Below the pieces are notes generated by a model. It was not told the DNA's origin. It saw only the letters and a program-made list of their open reading frames with translations, and searched no databases. 64,000 nucleotides of DNA from Alisma plantago-aquatica (Eukaryota > Streptophyta > Magnoliopsida > Alismatales > Alismataceae): NCBI GenBank assembly GCA_963693085.1, contig OY856413.1, positions 749,486,056 through 749,550,055 of the forward strand, given 5' to 3'. The position numbers were made by a program, and so were the translations under genes. Of the stretch, positions 36,001 through 49,753 are shown in pieces; the stretch's first letter is position 1, and the number at the start of each line of letters is the position of its first letter.

Positions 36001-37100
36001 TCGCATAGTCTTGAGATCTTATTGTGTTGTCGTCATGCTTTGACATGTGCATGAAAGAACTTGTTGTTTCCATCACCATATTGTATCCAATTGATGTTGG
36101 ATTGTTTTTGCCAGTCTGCCTCTTCCTTTAGGAGAATAGCGCTGAGTTGTTCCTGGAGCACGACACAGCATAGTTGGTTTGAAATAGAAATAGATGACTG
36201 GGATAGTACCTGACATCTTTCAATTTTGCGTAGAAGGTTGTCTTTGCATTTGTGCTAGTTTTGAAGGCATTTAGTTTCCCACTTAACAGCAACAATCTTG
36301 AAAGTGGGCAGCACCTCCAAGAGGGGCCGCGAGCCATCCCATGCAGGGAGGAGTTCCGACTTGAACTCGGGGATGATGTCCCAACTCATCTTTGTCTTGA
36401 AATAATTGCCTCTTGTCGGTGACCGTTGTCCCAACAGTAGGATGGGGTTATGATCACTGTGAAGGCGAGGTAGAACACTGATGTGCATGCCACCTTCAAT
36501 GGAAATCCAATCTTCATTAGCAATAGTTCTGTCCAACCGTTCTAGAAGGCAGCCTTTTCTGAATGTGAAACGGTGGCCCGAGGACGCCATGTCTTTGAGT
36601 CCAGAAGTGGCTAGAAGAGTGTTGAACTTGAGGTTGGAGCGTCTATCAAAGCCACGCCCTCCCCACTTCTCCGAAATGTCAAGCATAGTATTAATGTCAC
36701 CGATGAGTGCCCAAGCTTCATTAATGTGGGCAACAATGTTCGTAAGTCGTTGCCAGAATAGATCTCGCTTCTATGGGTTGGGACTACCATAGACAAATGT
36801 ATGTAGCCAGGAGTTGTTGATGCAACAATGTACATACTGACAGTGATTCTGTAGAATATCAATAGTACACCTGTAATTGTCCCAGACGACCCAGATGCCA
36901 CCAGAAAATCCAAGTGCTTCAACTCTATGGGAAGAGGTATAACCAAGCTTTTTGATGATACTATCAACCTTGGTTCCACTGCAATGTGGTTCAATGATAA
37001 CGAGAATGTGGAGTTTATATCTCCTTTTGTATTCCTTAAGAAGAGTGAGTTTATCCTTGGATCTAGCTCCTTGGATATTCCAACAAATAATATTAGTCAT
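33090..37100 (-). pseudogene. LINE ORF2: endonuclease, reverse transcriptase, RNase H
   Basis: Starts MTNIICWNIQGARSKDK at 37100, 41 bases after the ORF1 stop. The APE-type endonuclease shows GFSGGIWVVWDN, FVYGSPNP, a GDINTMLD block (about 36690) and SDHNPI (about 36440). The reverse transcriptase shows LDLSKAFDRMSW, QGVRQGDPI and FVDDLLL in place of the usual F/Y-A-D-D. A thumb-like GSSTNVWSDKCL block (about 34330), a zinc finger with CHVCMKEHDTLTHYLRDC (33900) and an RNase H domain follow; RNase H continues past a TGA at about 33351 (SDSSSAINLL) to about 33090. Many stops and frameshifts break it. In the family this protein nicks target DNA and copies LINE RNA in place. Confidence 0.85.
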
Positions 37101-37141
37101 TCAAATAACTTAGGGAAGAGGAAGGTGAGCAGGAATGCTCA

Positions 37142-37445
37142 CTAGATGGCAATGAGTAGGCTAGAACTGGAGGCTACCGCTTCCATGGCCTCATCTGAAC
37201 CAGGGTCATCTGTGTCAAAGTTGAGTGCCTTCTTCGTATTGTTGGAGTAGTCAACATTGCCCACCATCTGTGCAAGCTTCCCTTTCTTGCTCTCACACCC
37301 CAGGCTCACTGTTTGATAGATAACTCTTTTGTTACAGAGAATCACCCCGTTGTCGACACCATCTACTCCCACCGAGAAGCTAGGCTGAGCAGACGGTTGG
37401 ATGATGGGGTCAGTTGCTTGGAAATGGAATGACTCCACAATGGCA
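37142..37445 (-). pseudogene. LINE ORF1, C-terminal part
   Basis: Low-complexity tail of the LINE ORF1 protein (MESFHFQATDPIIQ... to LLIAI), with no domain of its own. It is the continuation of the zinc-knuckle protein at 58284-58841: removing the gypsy element and one copy of TTGCT brings the two parts into the same frame with no stop at the junction. It ends 41 bases before ORF2, normal for plant LINEs. Confidence 0.75.
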
Positions 37446-37450
37446 TTGCT
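37446..37450. repeat. Target-site duplication TTGCT (left)
   Basis: Exact match to 58279-58283. It directly precedes the TGTGACACC start of the leftmost gypsy LTR and lies inside LINE ORF1. Confidence 0.9.
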
Positions 37451-40400
37451 TGTGACACCTTGTCACACTAAACGAGATTACTCAAAACACAAAACACGAT
37501 CAACTGCTAATTAATCACATAGTCAAAAATGTGAAACAATTAAAACCGATTCCAACAATGTAAATAAACTCTAGAACATTTATAAAAGGTCCATCATTCC
37601 ATTCTCATATACTTTAACAAGCATTTTCATATGGGTCCAAAGACCTCAGTCACATCCTGCATACAAAAGATATTTCACATGTACGTGCCATATATTTACA
37701 AACATTGGCATAATACCAAAATCTAGTGTTGATACAATTATATCATCTAAAAACCACATCCCATTCCAGGACCTCAGAGTACAGGGACGACACTAGGACT
37801 CTACTACTAACATATATGACTAACATCTACAACCAACCAACCTTCTGAATCTATTGATCACCAGGTTGGTTCACTTCCACAGCACAACCTCGACCTCATT
37901 TCCCGCGACCACCTAAAAAAATGTGGTGACCCACGGGTGAGACCCAGTCCCAGCGAGAGATATAACTCTCTCCGACATATATTGATTATAACATTAATTA
38001 ATAGTAAATACATTGAGTAGTTAGGATATTGAATAAACAATATGAACAGATTGAACAGTTTAAGCATACTAAGCAGTTAAGCAAATAAGTTGTAACATCA
38101 AGTAGAATTGTACAATTATCATAAGTCTGCATCATGTAAGAACTATGTAGTATAAAGACAAGACAAGGGTTAATCAACCAATGTGATACGTATTAAACCC
38201 TAGCAATTATACTACACGGCTGGTATTATATCTTTTATTATTATGCCCTGGGGAGTTTGATTCGTACCACTCAAAGTCCAACTGACCACTGCGAAGTGCT
38301 ATTTAGTTTCATATAAGATCTAGGAGTGCCGGTATCCTAAGATCTCTTCCCCTCAGTCAGAACGAGTAAACTGCAGTGACATACCGGTCAAACTGCCAAC
38401 AGTGACATATAGTCAACTGATAACAACTAGTCCGTACTTGGTACAAGTTACGACACTAGAAAATAGGGTATACAAAACCCTCTAATCCGAGGTACAACCG
38501 CAGCTGTCCTCAATCACATCAAATATCTGAGGTATGACCATAGCCATCCTCCATAACCTGCAATTGTGGATGACAAGTATATATCCTCAACTTGCCACCC
38601 CCGCATACTCAACAGTATTCACTCTGAGTTTCCCTTGGGAATACTCGTTTCACCATCCAGTAAGTTCTGACACTGAAGATGGCTCTACGGCACAAGGCTC
38701 TACATGATTAAGGTTACACTTGATTAATTACTGCCAATTGAATGCATTAAGGCTTTATCATACAAGTGGACATTCAAACCCTAATTCTTTTCTAACAATA
38801 GTATATGTATAACAACTTCAAAAGATATAAAACATTTGAGATATAAATCTTAATCACATTACCACATCTATCATTCATTGCAAATTAACAGACCACACTT
38901 ATCATCATACTATTGCAAGATACCAATATCTTATCACAAGTTCCAGGGTTTTAACCCTTATTGGAACATGAAGAGGATTTCACCTCAATCATGGATTCAA
39001 ACATGCCCAAAGGTCTTTAAGACCATCACATTATTCGTAGTAAGGTTATCATCATCATTCCAAGCCTTAAACAAGGCTCAAAAGATCAATAACACATGTA
39101 TGTCCATAGATTTTAACATGGCAAGGCACTATGATATTCAAATAATACTACATTGTGGTTTCAACATAAGAAGAGTGTAATTCATTATCACATTAATCAT
39201 TCAAGAGGTCTGATTGTAACCAATCAACATCATATAATTACATTAATGTTAAGTATAACAAGCTAGATCACATGGGAGTTACGCATCCACTCATTACATT
39301 GATTTATCAAATATAACTATATAATGGCAAAGGTAAGACTACCAATTAATGGTTGTGAACCATTGAATTATCTTCACTATGACCCACATATAATAACATG
39401 TGATTTATTCTAATCCATTGAATGTTAAAACATCCAATATTATTCATTGGATCAGGTTCATTGTTCAAGGTTACCAATTGAAGTATAGGTCTAACCATTA
39501 GATCAATTGACCCAAGGGACCATTGGTTCAAGGTATAGTCAAATCTACAATTACATTCCTAATTCATCAATATGATGATGACCTGATCCACCATTAATTG
39601 TGATCATTAGGTCACCATTGGTTGCTAGATCAGTAATACATTCAGTTAACATCATCAAATAATAAGCCAATATCATCATCGATTGATAACATCATTAGAA
39701 TACTTAGTGGATGATAATTAAATGTCTAATTGAGTCAAAACCTGACCTAAGGTGGTAACCATAGGTTGTCACCATAAATTGGACACCCTTGATCACGAAC
39801 ATCAGTTGCCAAGATAGCAACATTATTGGTTGTTGAATGGTATGACAATCAGTTATGTGATAGGGAAGGAAATATCTTGAAAACCCTAATTTGAACCATC
39901 ATTTGTTTTGTACATAGCACCATAGGTTGTTGCTATCAACCTGTCCCAGATCATGTTACACATTATAAAGGATGTAAACATATTTATAGGTTCATATAGA
40001 ACTGTAATAAAACAGGAAACACCATAAAATTCGTAATTCTAAACAAGCATGATTGCTCTATGCTTAGATCATCACATTCAAGCATAATCATGAACCAACA
40101 AGCTTCTAATAAGCAATATAAGTGAAGAATGTTATATAACTCGCCTCTATAGAGTAGGTCAGATATCCAACAGAAAAAACTCGAGCAAATAGAGCAAGGA
40201 AACCTTGGATTCAGATCTGAACTTGGCCAACTATGCAATTCTCTCCACAAACAAGCAAAACCCTAGAAAAGAAACAAGAAGGAAGGAGTTTTGAGTTGTA
40301 GGGGAACTGTCACCATGGAAAACCATGGTTCTGACCTGGATATATGTATGAGGAAGAGGAAAAAAGAATTAGATGGAGGAAATAAGGAAAAACTTACACT

Positions 40401-41156
40401 TTAAGGTCAATATCACTAGGGGGAAGCTTCATACACCCAAAAAGAGAATCAATTTCAACCCTAGAATTTGTTTCCAAGAGGATCCCCACCTTCTTCTTCC
40501 TTGGGCAGCAAAAATCGCAGCTGAACAGAGGGAGTACGAAGCTGGGAGAAGGAGAGAGATAATGGAGAGCAAACGGCTCGTTTGGGGGCTTTTGGATAAG
40601 TATATGACACTTTAATATTAAGAAAAAGAAAAAGTTACAATTCTAGTATATATCCATGTGCCCATGGCTTTAAATTATAAAAAAATACATAAGCACACAC
40701 ACAAGAAGCTCTCCCACCGTCCCTCTAGACCTTCTTGGCTTTCCTTTGGCGAAATTCCCAGCCAATCACATAATTCCTTAGTTGATAGCTACTAAAGGTA
40801 GCTCATCCATGAAGGGAAAAACCCTACAATACCCTTGATAAAAAACACCTTCAAACCATGGCTCAACTAGGAGATCCATGGATCAAAAATCTCAAGAATG
40901 ATAATATAACTACTAAGGAACATAATTTATGTGACAAATTGCAAAGAAAATCCCTCAATTGGGTAAATTGCAGAAAAGTCCAAAATGTACAGAAAATTGC
41001 ATAACTTGCTCAAACAGTGTCCAAATTGGACCAAATTTGAAACTTAAGATTGTATTATGATTTCAAAACCTATCAAAAGGTTATATTAGGGTTCTAAGCA
41101 TTCAATTATGGTAATTAAGATCATTCAACTCATTAAGTAAGTTCAAGGGCCTTACA
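37451..41156 (-). repeat. Gypsy LTR 1 (left; 3' LTR of copy 1)
   Basis: TGTGACACC...GCCTTACA, 3706 bp. At several diagnostic sites it differs from LTR 2 and LTR 3, which agree with each other: about 38262 (ATTCG against AGTCG), 38371 (CAGTCAGAA against CGGTCAGTA) and 38612. Frames inside it recur in all three LTRs only because of the duplication. Confidence 0.95.
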
Positions 41157-41192
41157 ACTATAAACCCCTAACAAGGATTTTGCCTCGAAATC

Positions 41193-44100
41193 CTATGCAA
41201 AAAGATATGGGTATTTTCTACACATCTCATTCTCTAGTTCCCATGTGGCTTCCTCTATGCCAAGATGATTCCACAAAACTTTCACTAGTATAATATTTTT
41301 TCTCTTCAGCTTTTTCACCCTTTTATCTAGGATCAACACAGGACCCTCAACATAGGAGACATCCTCATCTAACTCAACCTCTACTGGTTGGATTCTCTGG
41401 TCAGTATCTGGATGGCATTTCCTCAACATAGAGATGTGAAAGACATTATGCAATCTATGTAGCTCTGGTGGTAGATCCAACTTATATGCTACCTTTCCAA
41501 CACGAGCTAGGATAGGGTATGGTCCCATAAATCTAGGAGCCAACTTACCCTTCTTTCCAAACCTCAACACACCTTTCCAAGGAGAAACCTTAAGATATAC
41601 TCTATCACCCACTTGGAACTCAAGTGGTCTGCGTCGGTTGTCTGCATAAGATTTCTGCCTGTCCTGGGCTGCTTTCAACTGTTGTTGTATCACTTTAATC
41701 TTTTCTGTAGTCTGCTGTACTAGCTCAGGACCCAAAAGTTGATATTCACCTGTCTCATACCAACAAAGAGGAGACCGACATCGTCTCCCATACAGAGCCT
41801 CATAAGGAGCCATATCTATGCTTCTTTGATAGCTATTGTTGTACGCAAACTCTATCAGAGTTAGATGTACATCCCAACTACCAAGAAATTGCAGCACACA
41901 TGCCCTCAAGAGGTCCTCTAAAGTCTGAATAGTCCTTTCAGACTGGCCATCGGTCTGTGGATGAAAAGTTGTGCTGAATCTCAGCTGTGTTCCCATTGCT
42001 GAATGCAGATGCTCCCAAAAATGACTTGTAAACTGTGGACCTCTGTCAGAAACTATAGTCACTGGAATGCCATGCAAACGGACTATCTCATCAACATATA
42101 ATTGTGCCAATTTATCTGATGTAAATGTCATCTTAACTTGTAGAAAATGAGCTGACTTAGTCAATCTGTCTACCATCACCCATATGGAATCATGACCCTT
42201 GGCTGTCCTAGGAAGACCAACCACAAAGTCCATAGTAATATGATCCCATTTCCATTATGGTATTGGCAAGGGTTGTAATGTCCCTGTAGGCTTCTGGTGC
42301 TCAGCCTTCACCTGCTGACAAACTGGACATTTGGCAATGAACTCTGCCACATCACGCTTTAGACCTGGCCACCAATACATGTCCTTCAAATTTTGGTACA
42401 TCTTGGTACTTCCAGGATGCATTGCATACATGGAGGAGTGAGCCTCCTCAAGTACCATCTTCCTCAACCCATCAACATCAGGAATTACTATCCTATTCTG
42501 GTAACAAATTGTACCATCATCTGCCTTGTGAAAGCCATCATACTTTTCACTGCCAATCCCTGATTGGATATTCTGTATCATAGTATCACTTTCTTGTGCA
42601 TCATGAATCTGTTGTCTTAAGGTAGGTTTCACTTGTAACTGTGCCAACAATCCTGCCAACAAGGAAACTTCTAGTTGTACATTCATCTGGCGAAGAGACA
42701 CTAGCATATCTCTCTTATGGCACATCAAGGAATTTAATTGTGCATTATATACCATTGATGATGAAGACGACTTTCTACTCAATGCATCAGCTACCACATT
42801 AGATTTCCCTGGATGGTAGTCTATTTTGCAATCATAATCCTTAATCAACTCCATCCATCTCCTCTGCCTCATATTCAACTCTTGTTTGGAGAAAATATAT
42901 TGTAGATTCTTGTGATCAGTGAAGATCTTACACTTTTCTCCATAAAGATAGTGTCTCCAGATCTTTAAGGCATGGACCACTGTTGCAAGCTCCAGATCAT
43001 GTGTTGGGTAATTCTCTTCATGTTTCTTAAGCTGTCGTGAAGCAAAAGAAATCACATTTTTATCTTGCATCAACACACATCCCAACCCATTCTTTGAAGC
43101 ATCACAAAAGACAATATAGCCTTTTCCTTGCTCTGGCAGTACTAACACCGGTGCACTAGTCAACTTTTCTTTCAAAAGCTGGAAGGAACGTTGACACTTG
43201 TCATTCCAAGAAAAAGGAACATCCTTCCTAGTTAACCTAGTTAGGGGTAACGCTATAGAACTGAAGTCTTTGATGAACCTCCTGTAGTAACCTGCCAGAC
43301 CTAGGAAACTATGGATCTCTGTCGGTGTCTTTGGTTGTTCCCATTCTAGTACAGATTCCACTTTCTTGGGATCAACACAAATGCCTTTTGCAGATATAAC
43401 ATGGCCCAGAAAAGACACTTCAGATGACCAGAATTCACACTTGCTAAACTTAGCATATAGTTGATGCTGCCTCAACAATGTCAGTGCCTGGCGAAGGTGT
43501 TGCTCATGTTGTTGACTATCCTTGGAGTATATCAGGATATCATCTATGAACACAACCACACACTGATCAAGATAAGGTCTAAACACCCTATTCATTAGAT
43601 CCATAAAAGTTGCAGGTGCATTGGTTAGCCCAAACGGCATAACCACAAACTCATAATGACCATACCTAGTCCTAAAAGTGGACTTGGGTATGTCATCAGC
43701 CTTAATTCTCAACTGATGGTAACCTGACCTCAGGTCTATCTTTGAAAACACAGTGGCACCTCTCAACTGATCAAAAAGATCATCAATCCTTGGCAAAGGA
43801 TACTTATTCTTTATTGTCACCTTGTTCAACTGTCTATAGTCTATACACAACCTCATTGAACCATCCTTCTTTTTAACAAACAACACGGGAGCACCCCAAG
43901 GGGAAGTGCTCGGCCTGATAAAACCCTTCTCTAACAGTTCTTGTAACTGTTTCTTTAAGTCCTGCATATTTGTTGGTGCCATCCTGTATGCTGACTGTGC
44001 TATGGGTTGTGTTCCAGGAACAAGATTGATCTCAAACTCAATCTCTCTAGGAGGGGGAATGCTAGGAAATTCCTCAGGAAAGACATCCTCAAATTATTGC

Positions 44101-44651
44101 ACCACTGGAACCTCCTGGATACTAGGACCTACCGCCTTGGTATCCACAACATGATCTAAGAAAGCCTCACATCCTTGTCTCATCCATCGTTCAGCTGTCA
44201 TGGATGACATCAAACATGTAGGAAGAATCTTCCTATCACCCTGAAAAATCCACTGTACATCTCCATCATGGAACGTCGCCACCTTAGTACTACAGTCCAA
44301 GACTACCTTGTATTTTTCCAAGGTATCCATTCCTAGGATTACATCAAAACCATGCATGTCAAGTGGTAGAAGATCCACTTGAAGGTTGTGTCTAGAAAAA
44401 GAAAGAACACAAGAAAAGCACACTTCCCGCAACTCAGCAGAATCAACCAAAGGAGTCTCCAGTCGCAGGCTATCAGATCTAAGACTAACAGGTAGATAAC
44501 AACTATCTATCACCTCTCTGGTGATAAAAGAGTGTGTTGCACCCGGGTCTAGTAACACAGATACGAAACAAGAAGCAGACATATCAGAATGAAATAACTC
44601 CATCTGACCTGTCACAACTCGAGGATTGACCACTGCTTCTGGCTGGGTCAT
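41193..44651 (-). pseudogene. Gypsy copy 1 protease-reverse transcriptase-RNase H-integrase
   Basis: One frame throughout, interrupted by TAA at 44094-44096 and TAA at 42255-42257. The aspartic protease has LLDPGATHSFIT. The reverse transcriptase (about 43950-43400) has [13 protein letters not shown] and the TGG-like [12 protein letters not shown] region. RNase H has [10 protein letters not shown] and [17 protein letters not shown]. The integrase has an HHCC zinc finger ending [15 protein letters not shown] and a core with [22 protein letters not shown] and FNTTFHPQTDGQSERT-like motifs. The C-terminal VEGPVLILDKRVKKLKRK block is a chromodomain-like tail typical of Tekay/Del chromoviruses, thought to steer insertion to heterochromatin. 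Confidence 0.9.
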
Positions 44652-44717
44652 GGCATAGAACCTTGCTGTCGCCTACTGTCGTCCACGTCCTCTACTTGCT
44701 TGTCCAGAGGATCCTGC

Positions 44718-45941
44718 CTAGGATGCCTGACCACGTCCTCTTCCACTGCCACTACTAAATTGTCGTTGTTGTGGACCTTGTTGAATTTGCCTTGACTGCT
44801 GAGTCACCTCCTCATCTTTCATAGGGCAATAAGGTCTTGTATGCCCCACTTTCCCACACATGTAACATGTTTTGATGCCCTGATATGGCCTAAACGGACT
44901 TCTCACTGAAACTGATGAGGTACTGCGGGCTCCAGTCGGTGGAAAATTATGATCTCTACCCTGACTCGGGGTCCACTGTGATGGTGCATGTGATCTTGGT
45001 TCAGTGAAGGTTGACCTTGGTTGTGACAGCGGTGGGAAAAACCTTGGCTTCTTAAATCCTCCAGATGATTTCCCTTGGAACTGCATAGGTCGCTTCTTAG
45101 CATTAGCTTCACGCTTCTCTATGGGAGACCTCTCAATCCTCCTGACAGATTCCACAAAGGTGGAAAACCTTTCCCTATTCTCCAAGGCTGATGTTGTAGT
45201 AGTCAACTCCGTACTCAGACCCTTCTCAAATCTCTGGATCCTTTCCTTGTCTGTTGTTGCCATGTGTGGGCAGAACCTCAGAAGTTCCATAAACTTTGAT
45301 TCATACTCATTCATAGTCATAGCTCCCTGGCGAATCTTCTCGAACTGAGAGATTTTCTCATCTAGGTAGGTCTCTGGAAAATATCGACTAACAAATTCCT
45401 TTCGAAACTCCTCCCATCCTATCACAACTCCTGGCCTTTTCTCCTCTTCTATGGCCCACCAGTGGCCAGCACTACCCTTTAACAAGTATACTGCATGCTT
45501 AACTTTATCTTCTTCAGTGATGTTTAGGATTTTGAATGCCTTTTCCAGCTCAGTCAACCACATGTCAGCGTCTGCTGGATCAGAAGTACCTGCATATTCA
45601 ATTGCCCCAACACGTCTAAGACGTTCAAATGTCTTCCCGACACCTTGAGACTCCATATTAGAGGTGACTACCCTAGCTTGAGGTGTCGGTGCTCTGTCAG
45701 CAATATGTGTAATTGTGGCCATCATCTGTCTAAACATAGACTGAAACTCAGGATTGGCCATCATTGTCGGGTCTAGATGAGGCATTGCGGGCTGCTCTGG
45801 CCCTACTTCTGGCACTCTCTCATCGCGTGCCTGCCTCCCTGCACCTCCTCCTGGTGCAACATAGCTACTCTCAACATGTTCTTCATGTCCTCCAGACATA
45901 TCTGCATAAGAATAAACTATGATCAGATATGTTGGATACAT
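44718..45941 (-). pseudogene. Gypsy copy 1 Gag
   Basis: 407-residue Gag: acidic N-terminus, the retrotransposon gag domain (WLTELEKAFKILNITEEDKV, then GHWWAIEE, FVSRYFPETYLDEKISQF), a basic linker, a CCHC knuckle (CYMCGKVGHTRPYC) and a Gln/Arg-Gly-rich tail. The frame shown starts MYPTYLIIVYSYADMSGG; the second Met (MSGGHEEHV) is the more natural start. It ends at TAG 44718-44720, a C-to-T change private to this copy. A second in-frame TAG at 44673-44675 separates it from the protease. Gag forms the virus-like particle. Confidence 0.9.
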
Positions 45942-45994
45942 AAGAACAAACTCAAACCTACATCCTATGTCCCTGTAGACTCAGTAAATCTAGA

Positions 45995-46006
45995 GCTCTG
46001 ATACCA
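45995..46006 (-). promoter_or_regulatory. Primer-binding site of gypsy copy 1, initiator Met-tRNA
   Basis: TGGTATCAGAGC on the minus strand, seven bases downstream of LTR 2. It fixes LTR 2 as the 5' LTR of copy 1. Confidence 0.85.
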
Positions 46007-46013
46007 ACTTAAC

Positions 46014-49000
46014 GGTGACACCTTGTCACGCTAAATGATATTACTCAAAACAAAAAACACGATCAACTGCTAATTAATCACATAGTCAAAAATGTGAAAC
46101 AATTAAAACCGATTCCAACAATGTAAATAAACTCTAGAACATTTATAAAAGGTCCATCATTCCATTCTCATATACTTTAACAAGCATTTGCATATGGGTC
46201 CAAAGACCTCAGTCACATCCTGCATACAAAAGATATTTCACATGTACGTGCCATATATTTACAAACATTGTCATAATACCAAAATCTAGTGTCGATACAA
46301 TTATATCATCTAGAAAACACATCCCATACCAGGATCTGAGAGTACAGGGACAACACTAGGACTCTACTACTAACATATATGACTAACATCTACAACCAAT
46401 CAACCTTCTGAATCTATTGATCACCAGGTTGGTTCTCTTCCACAACACGACCTTGACCTCGTTGCCCGCGACCACCTAAAAAATGTGGTGACCCACGGGT
46501 GAGACCCAGTCCCAGCGAGAGATATAACTCTCTCCAACATATATTGATTATAACATTAATTAACAGTAAATACATTGAGTAGTTAGGATATTGAATAAAC
46601 AATATGAACATATTGAACAGTTTAAGCATACTAAGCAGTTAAGCAAATAAGTTGTAACATCAAGTAGAATTGTACAATTATCATAAGTTTGCATCATGTA
46701 AGAACTATGTAGTATAAAGACAAGACAAGGGTTAATCAACCAATGTGATACGTATTAAACCCTAGCAATTATACTACACAACTGGTATTATATCTTTTAT
46801 TATTATGCCCTGGGGAGTTTGAGTCGTACCACTCAAAGTCCAACTGACCACTGCGAAGTGCTATTCAGTTCCGAATAAGATCTAGGAGTGTCGGTATCCT
46901 AAGATCTCTTCCCCTCGGTCAGTACGAGTAAACTGCAGTGACATACCAGTCAAACTGCCAACAATGACATATAGTCAACTGATAACAACTAGTCCGTACT
47001 TGGTACAAGTTACGACACTAGAAAATAGGGTATACAAAACCCTCTAATCCGAGGTACAACCGCAGCTGTCCTCAATCACAGCAAATATCTGAGGCATGAC
47101 CATAGTCATCCTCCATAACCTGCAATTGTGGATGACAAGTATATATCCTCAACTTGCCACCCCCGCATACTCAATAGTATGCGCTCCGAGTATCCCTTGG
47201 GAATACTCGTTTCACCATCCAGTAAGTTTTGACACTGAAGATGGCTCTACAGCACAGGGCTCTACATGATTAAGGTTACACTTGATTAATTACTGCCAAT
47301 TGAATGCATTAAGGCTTTATCATACAAGTGGACATTCAAACCCTAATTCTTTTCTAACAATAGTATATGTATAACAACTTCAAAAGATATAAAACATTTG
47401 AGATATAAATCTTAATCACATTACCACATCTATCATTCATTGCAAATTAACAGACCACACTTATCATCATACTATTGCAAGATACCAATATCTTATCACA
47501 AGTTCCAGGGTTTTAATCCTTATTGGAACATGAAGAGGATTTCACCTCAATCATGGATTCAAACATGCCCAAAGGTCTTTAAGACCATCACATTATTCGT
47601 AGTAAGGTTATCATCATCATTCCATGCCTTAAACAAGGCTCAAAAGATCAATAGCACATGTATGTCCATAGATTTTAACATGGCAAGGCACTATGATATT
47701 CAAATAATACTACATTGTGGTTTCAACATAAGAAGAGTGTAATTCATTATCACATTAATCATTCAAGAGGTCTGATTGTAACTAATCAACATCATATAAT
47801 TATATTAAGGTTAATTATAACAAGCTAGATCACATGGGAGTTACGCATCCACTCATTACATTGATTTATCAAATATAACTATATAATGGCAAAGGTAAGA
47901 CTACCAATTAATGGTGTTGAACCCTTGAATTATCTTAACTATGACCCACATATAATAACATGTGATTTATTCTAATCCATTGGATGTTAAAACATCCAAT
48001 ATTATTCATTGGATCAGGTTCATTGTTCAAGGTTACCAATTGAAGTATAGGTCTAACCATTAGATCAATTGAACCAAGGGACCATTGGTTCAAGGTATAG
48101 TCAAATCTACAATTACATTCCTAATTCATCAATATGATGATGACCTGATCCACCATTAATTGTGATCATTAGGTCACCATTGGTTGCTAGATCAGTAATA
48201 CATTCAGTTAACATCATCAAATAATAAGCCAATATCATCGTCTATTGATAACATCATTAGAATACTTAGTGGATGATAATTAAATGTCTAATTGAGTCAA
48301 AACCTGACCTAAGGTGGTAACCATAGGTTGTAACCATAAATTGGACACCCTTGATCATGAACATCAGTTGCCAAGATAGCAACATTATTAGTTGTTGAAT
48401 GGTATGACAATCAGTTATGTGATAGGGAAGGAAATAGCTTGAAAACCCTAATTTGAACCATCATTTGTTTTGTACATAGCACCATAGGTTGTTGCTATCA
48501 ACCTGTCCCAGATCATGTTACACATTATAAAGGATGTAAACATATTTACAGGTTCATATAGAACTGGAATAAAACAGGAAACACCATAAAATTCGTAATT
48601 CTAAACAAGCATGATTGCTCTATGCTTAGATCATCACATTCAAGCATAATCATGAACCAACAACCTTCTAATAAGCAATATAAGTGAAGAATGTTATATA
48701 ACTCGCCTCTATAGAGTAGGTCAGATATCTAACAGAAAAAACTCGAGCAATTAGAGCAAGGAAACCTTGGATTCAGATTTGAACTTGGCCAACTATGCAA
48801 TTCTCTCCACAAACAAGCAAAACCCTAGAAAAGAAACAAGAAGGAAGGAGTTTTGAGTTGTAGGGGAACTGTCACCATGGAAAACCATGGTTCTGACCTG
48901 GATATATGTAGGAGGAAGAGGAAAAAAGAATTAGATGGAGGAAATAAGGAAAAACTTACACTTTTAGGTCAATATCACTAGGGGGAAGCTTCATACACCC

Positions 49001-49717
49001 AAAAAGAGAATCAATTTCAACCCTAGAATTTGTTTCCAAGAGGATCCCCACCTTCTTCTTCCTTGGGCAGAAAAAATCGCAGCTGAACAGAGGGAGTACA
49101 AACCTGGGAGAAGGAGAGAGATAATGGAGAGCAAATGGCTCGTTTGGGGGCTTTTGGATAAGTATATGACACTTTAATATTAAGAAAAAGAAAAAGTTGC
49201 AATTCTAGTATATATCCATGTGCCCATGGCTTTAAATTATAAAAAAATACATAAGCACACACACAAGCAGCTCTCCCACCGTCCCTCTAGACCTGCTTGG
49301 CTTTCCTTTGGCGAAATTCCCAGCCAATCACATAATTCCTTAGTTGATAGCTACTAAAGGTAGCTCATCCATGAAGGGAAAAACCCTAAAATACCCTTGA
49401 TAAAAACACCTTCAAACCATGGCTCAACTAGGAGCCCCATGGATAAAAAATCTCAAGAATGATAATATAACAACTAAGGAACATAATTTATGTTACAAAT
49501 TGCAAAGAAAACCCCTCAATTGGGTAAATTGCAGAAAAGTCCAAAATGTACAGAAAATTGCATAACTGGCTCAAACAGTGTCCAAATTGGACCAAATTTG
49601 AAACTTAAGATTGTATTATGATTTCAAAACCTATCACAAGGTTATATTAGGGTTCTAAGCATTCAATTATGGTAATTAAGATCATTCAACTCATTAAGTA
49701 AGTTCAAGGGCCTTACA
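46014..49717 (-). repeat. Gypsy LTR 2 (middle, shared by both copies)
   Basis: 3704 bp. Its first base on the plus strand is G where LTR 1 and 3 have T, so the terminal TG is lost. It serves as 5' LTR for copy 1 and 3' LTR for copy 2, and it has no target duplication of its own, as expected for a recombinant LTR. Confidence 0.95.
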
Positions 49718-49753
49718 ACTATAAACCCCTAACAAGGATTTCGCCTCGAAATC

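Larger units (their letters stand above)
33020..37450 (-). mobile_element. Plant LINE (non-LTR retrotransposon), 3' portion
   Basis: Minus-strand element with ORF1 and ORF2. ORF2 has endonuclease, reverse transcriptase, zinc finger and RNase H in that order, as in plant L1-type LINEs. A short A tail (seven T at 33020-33026 on the plus strand) probably marks its 3' end. The 5' part, holding most of ORF1, is at 58279-58850, displaced by the 20.8-kb gypsy insertion. I could not find the LINE target duplication. Confidence 0.85.

Noticed and set aside
38878..40615. Frames of 70-100 codons repeated in all three gypsy LTRs (such as the one starting MQINRPHLSSYY)
   Set aside because: LTR duplication explains them; stops and substitutions accumulate without respect for the frame.
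43906..44154. Plus-strand frame of 82 codons (and 52467-52715)
   Set aside because: Antisense shadow of the gypsy pol frame.
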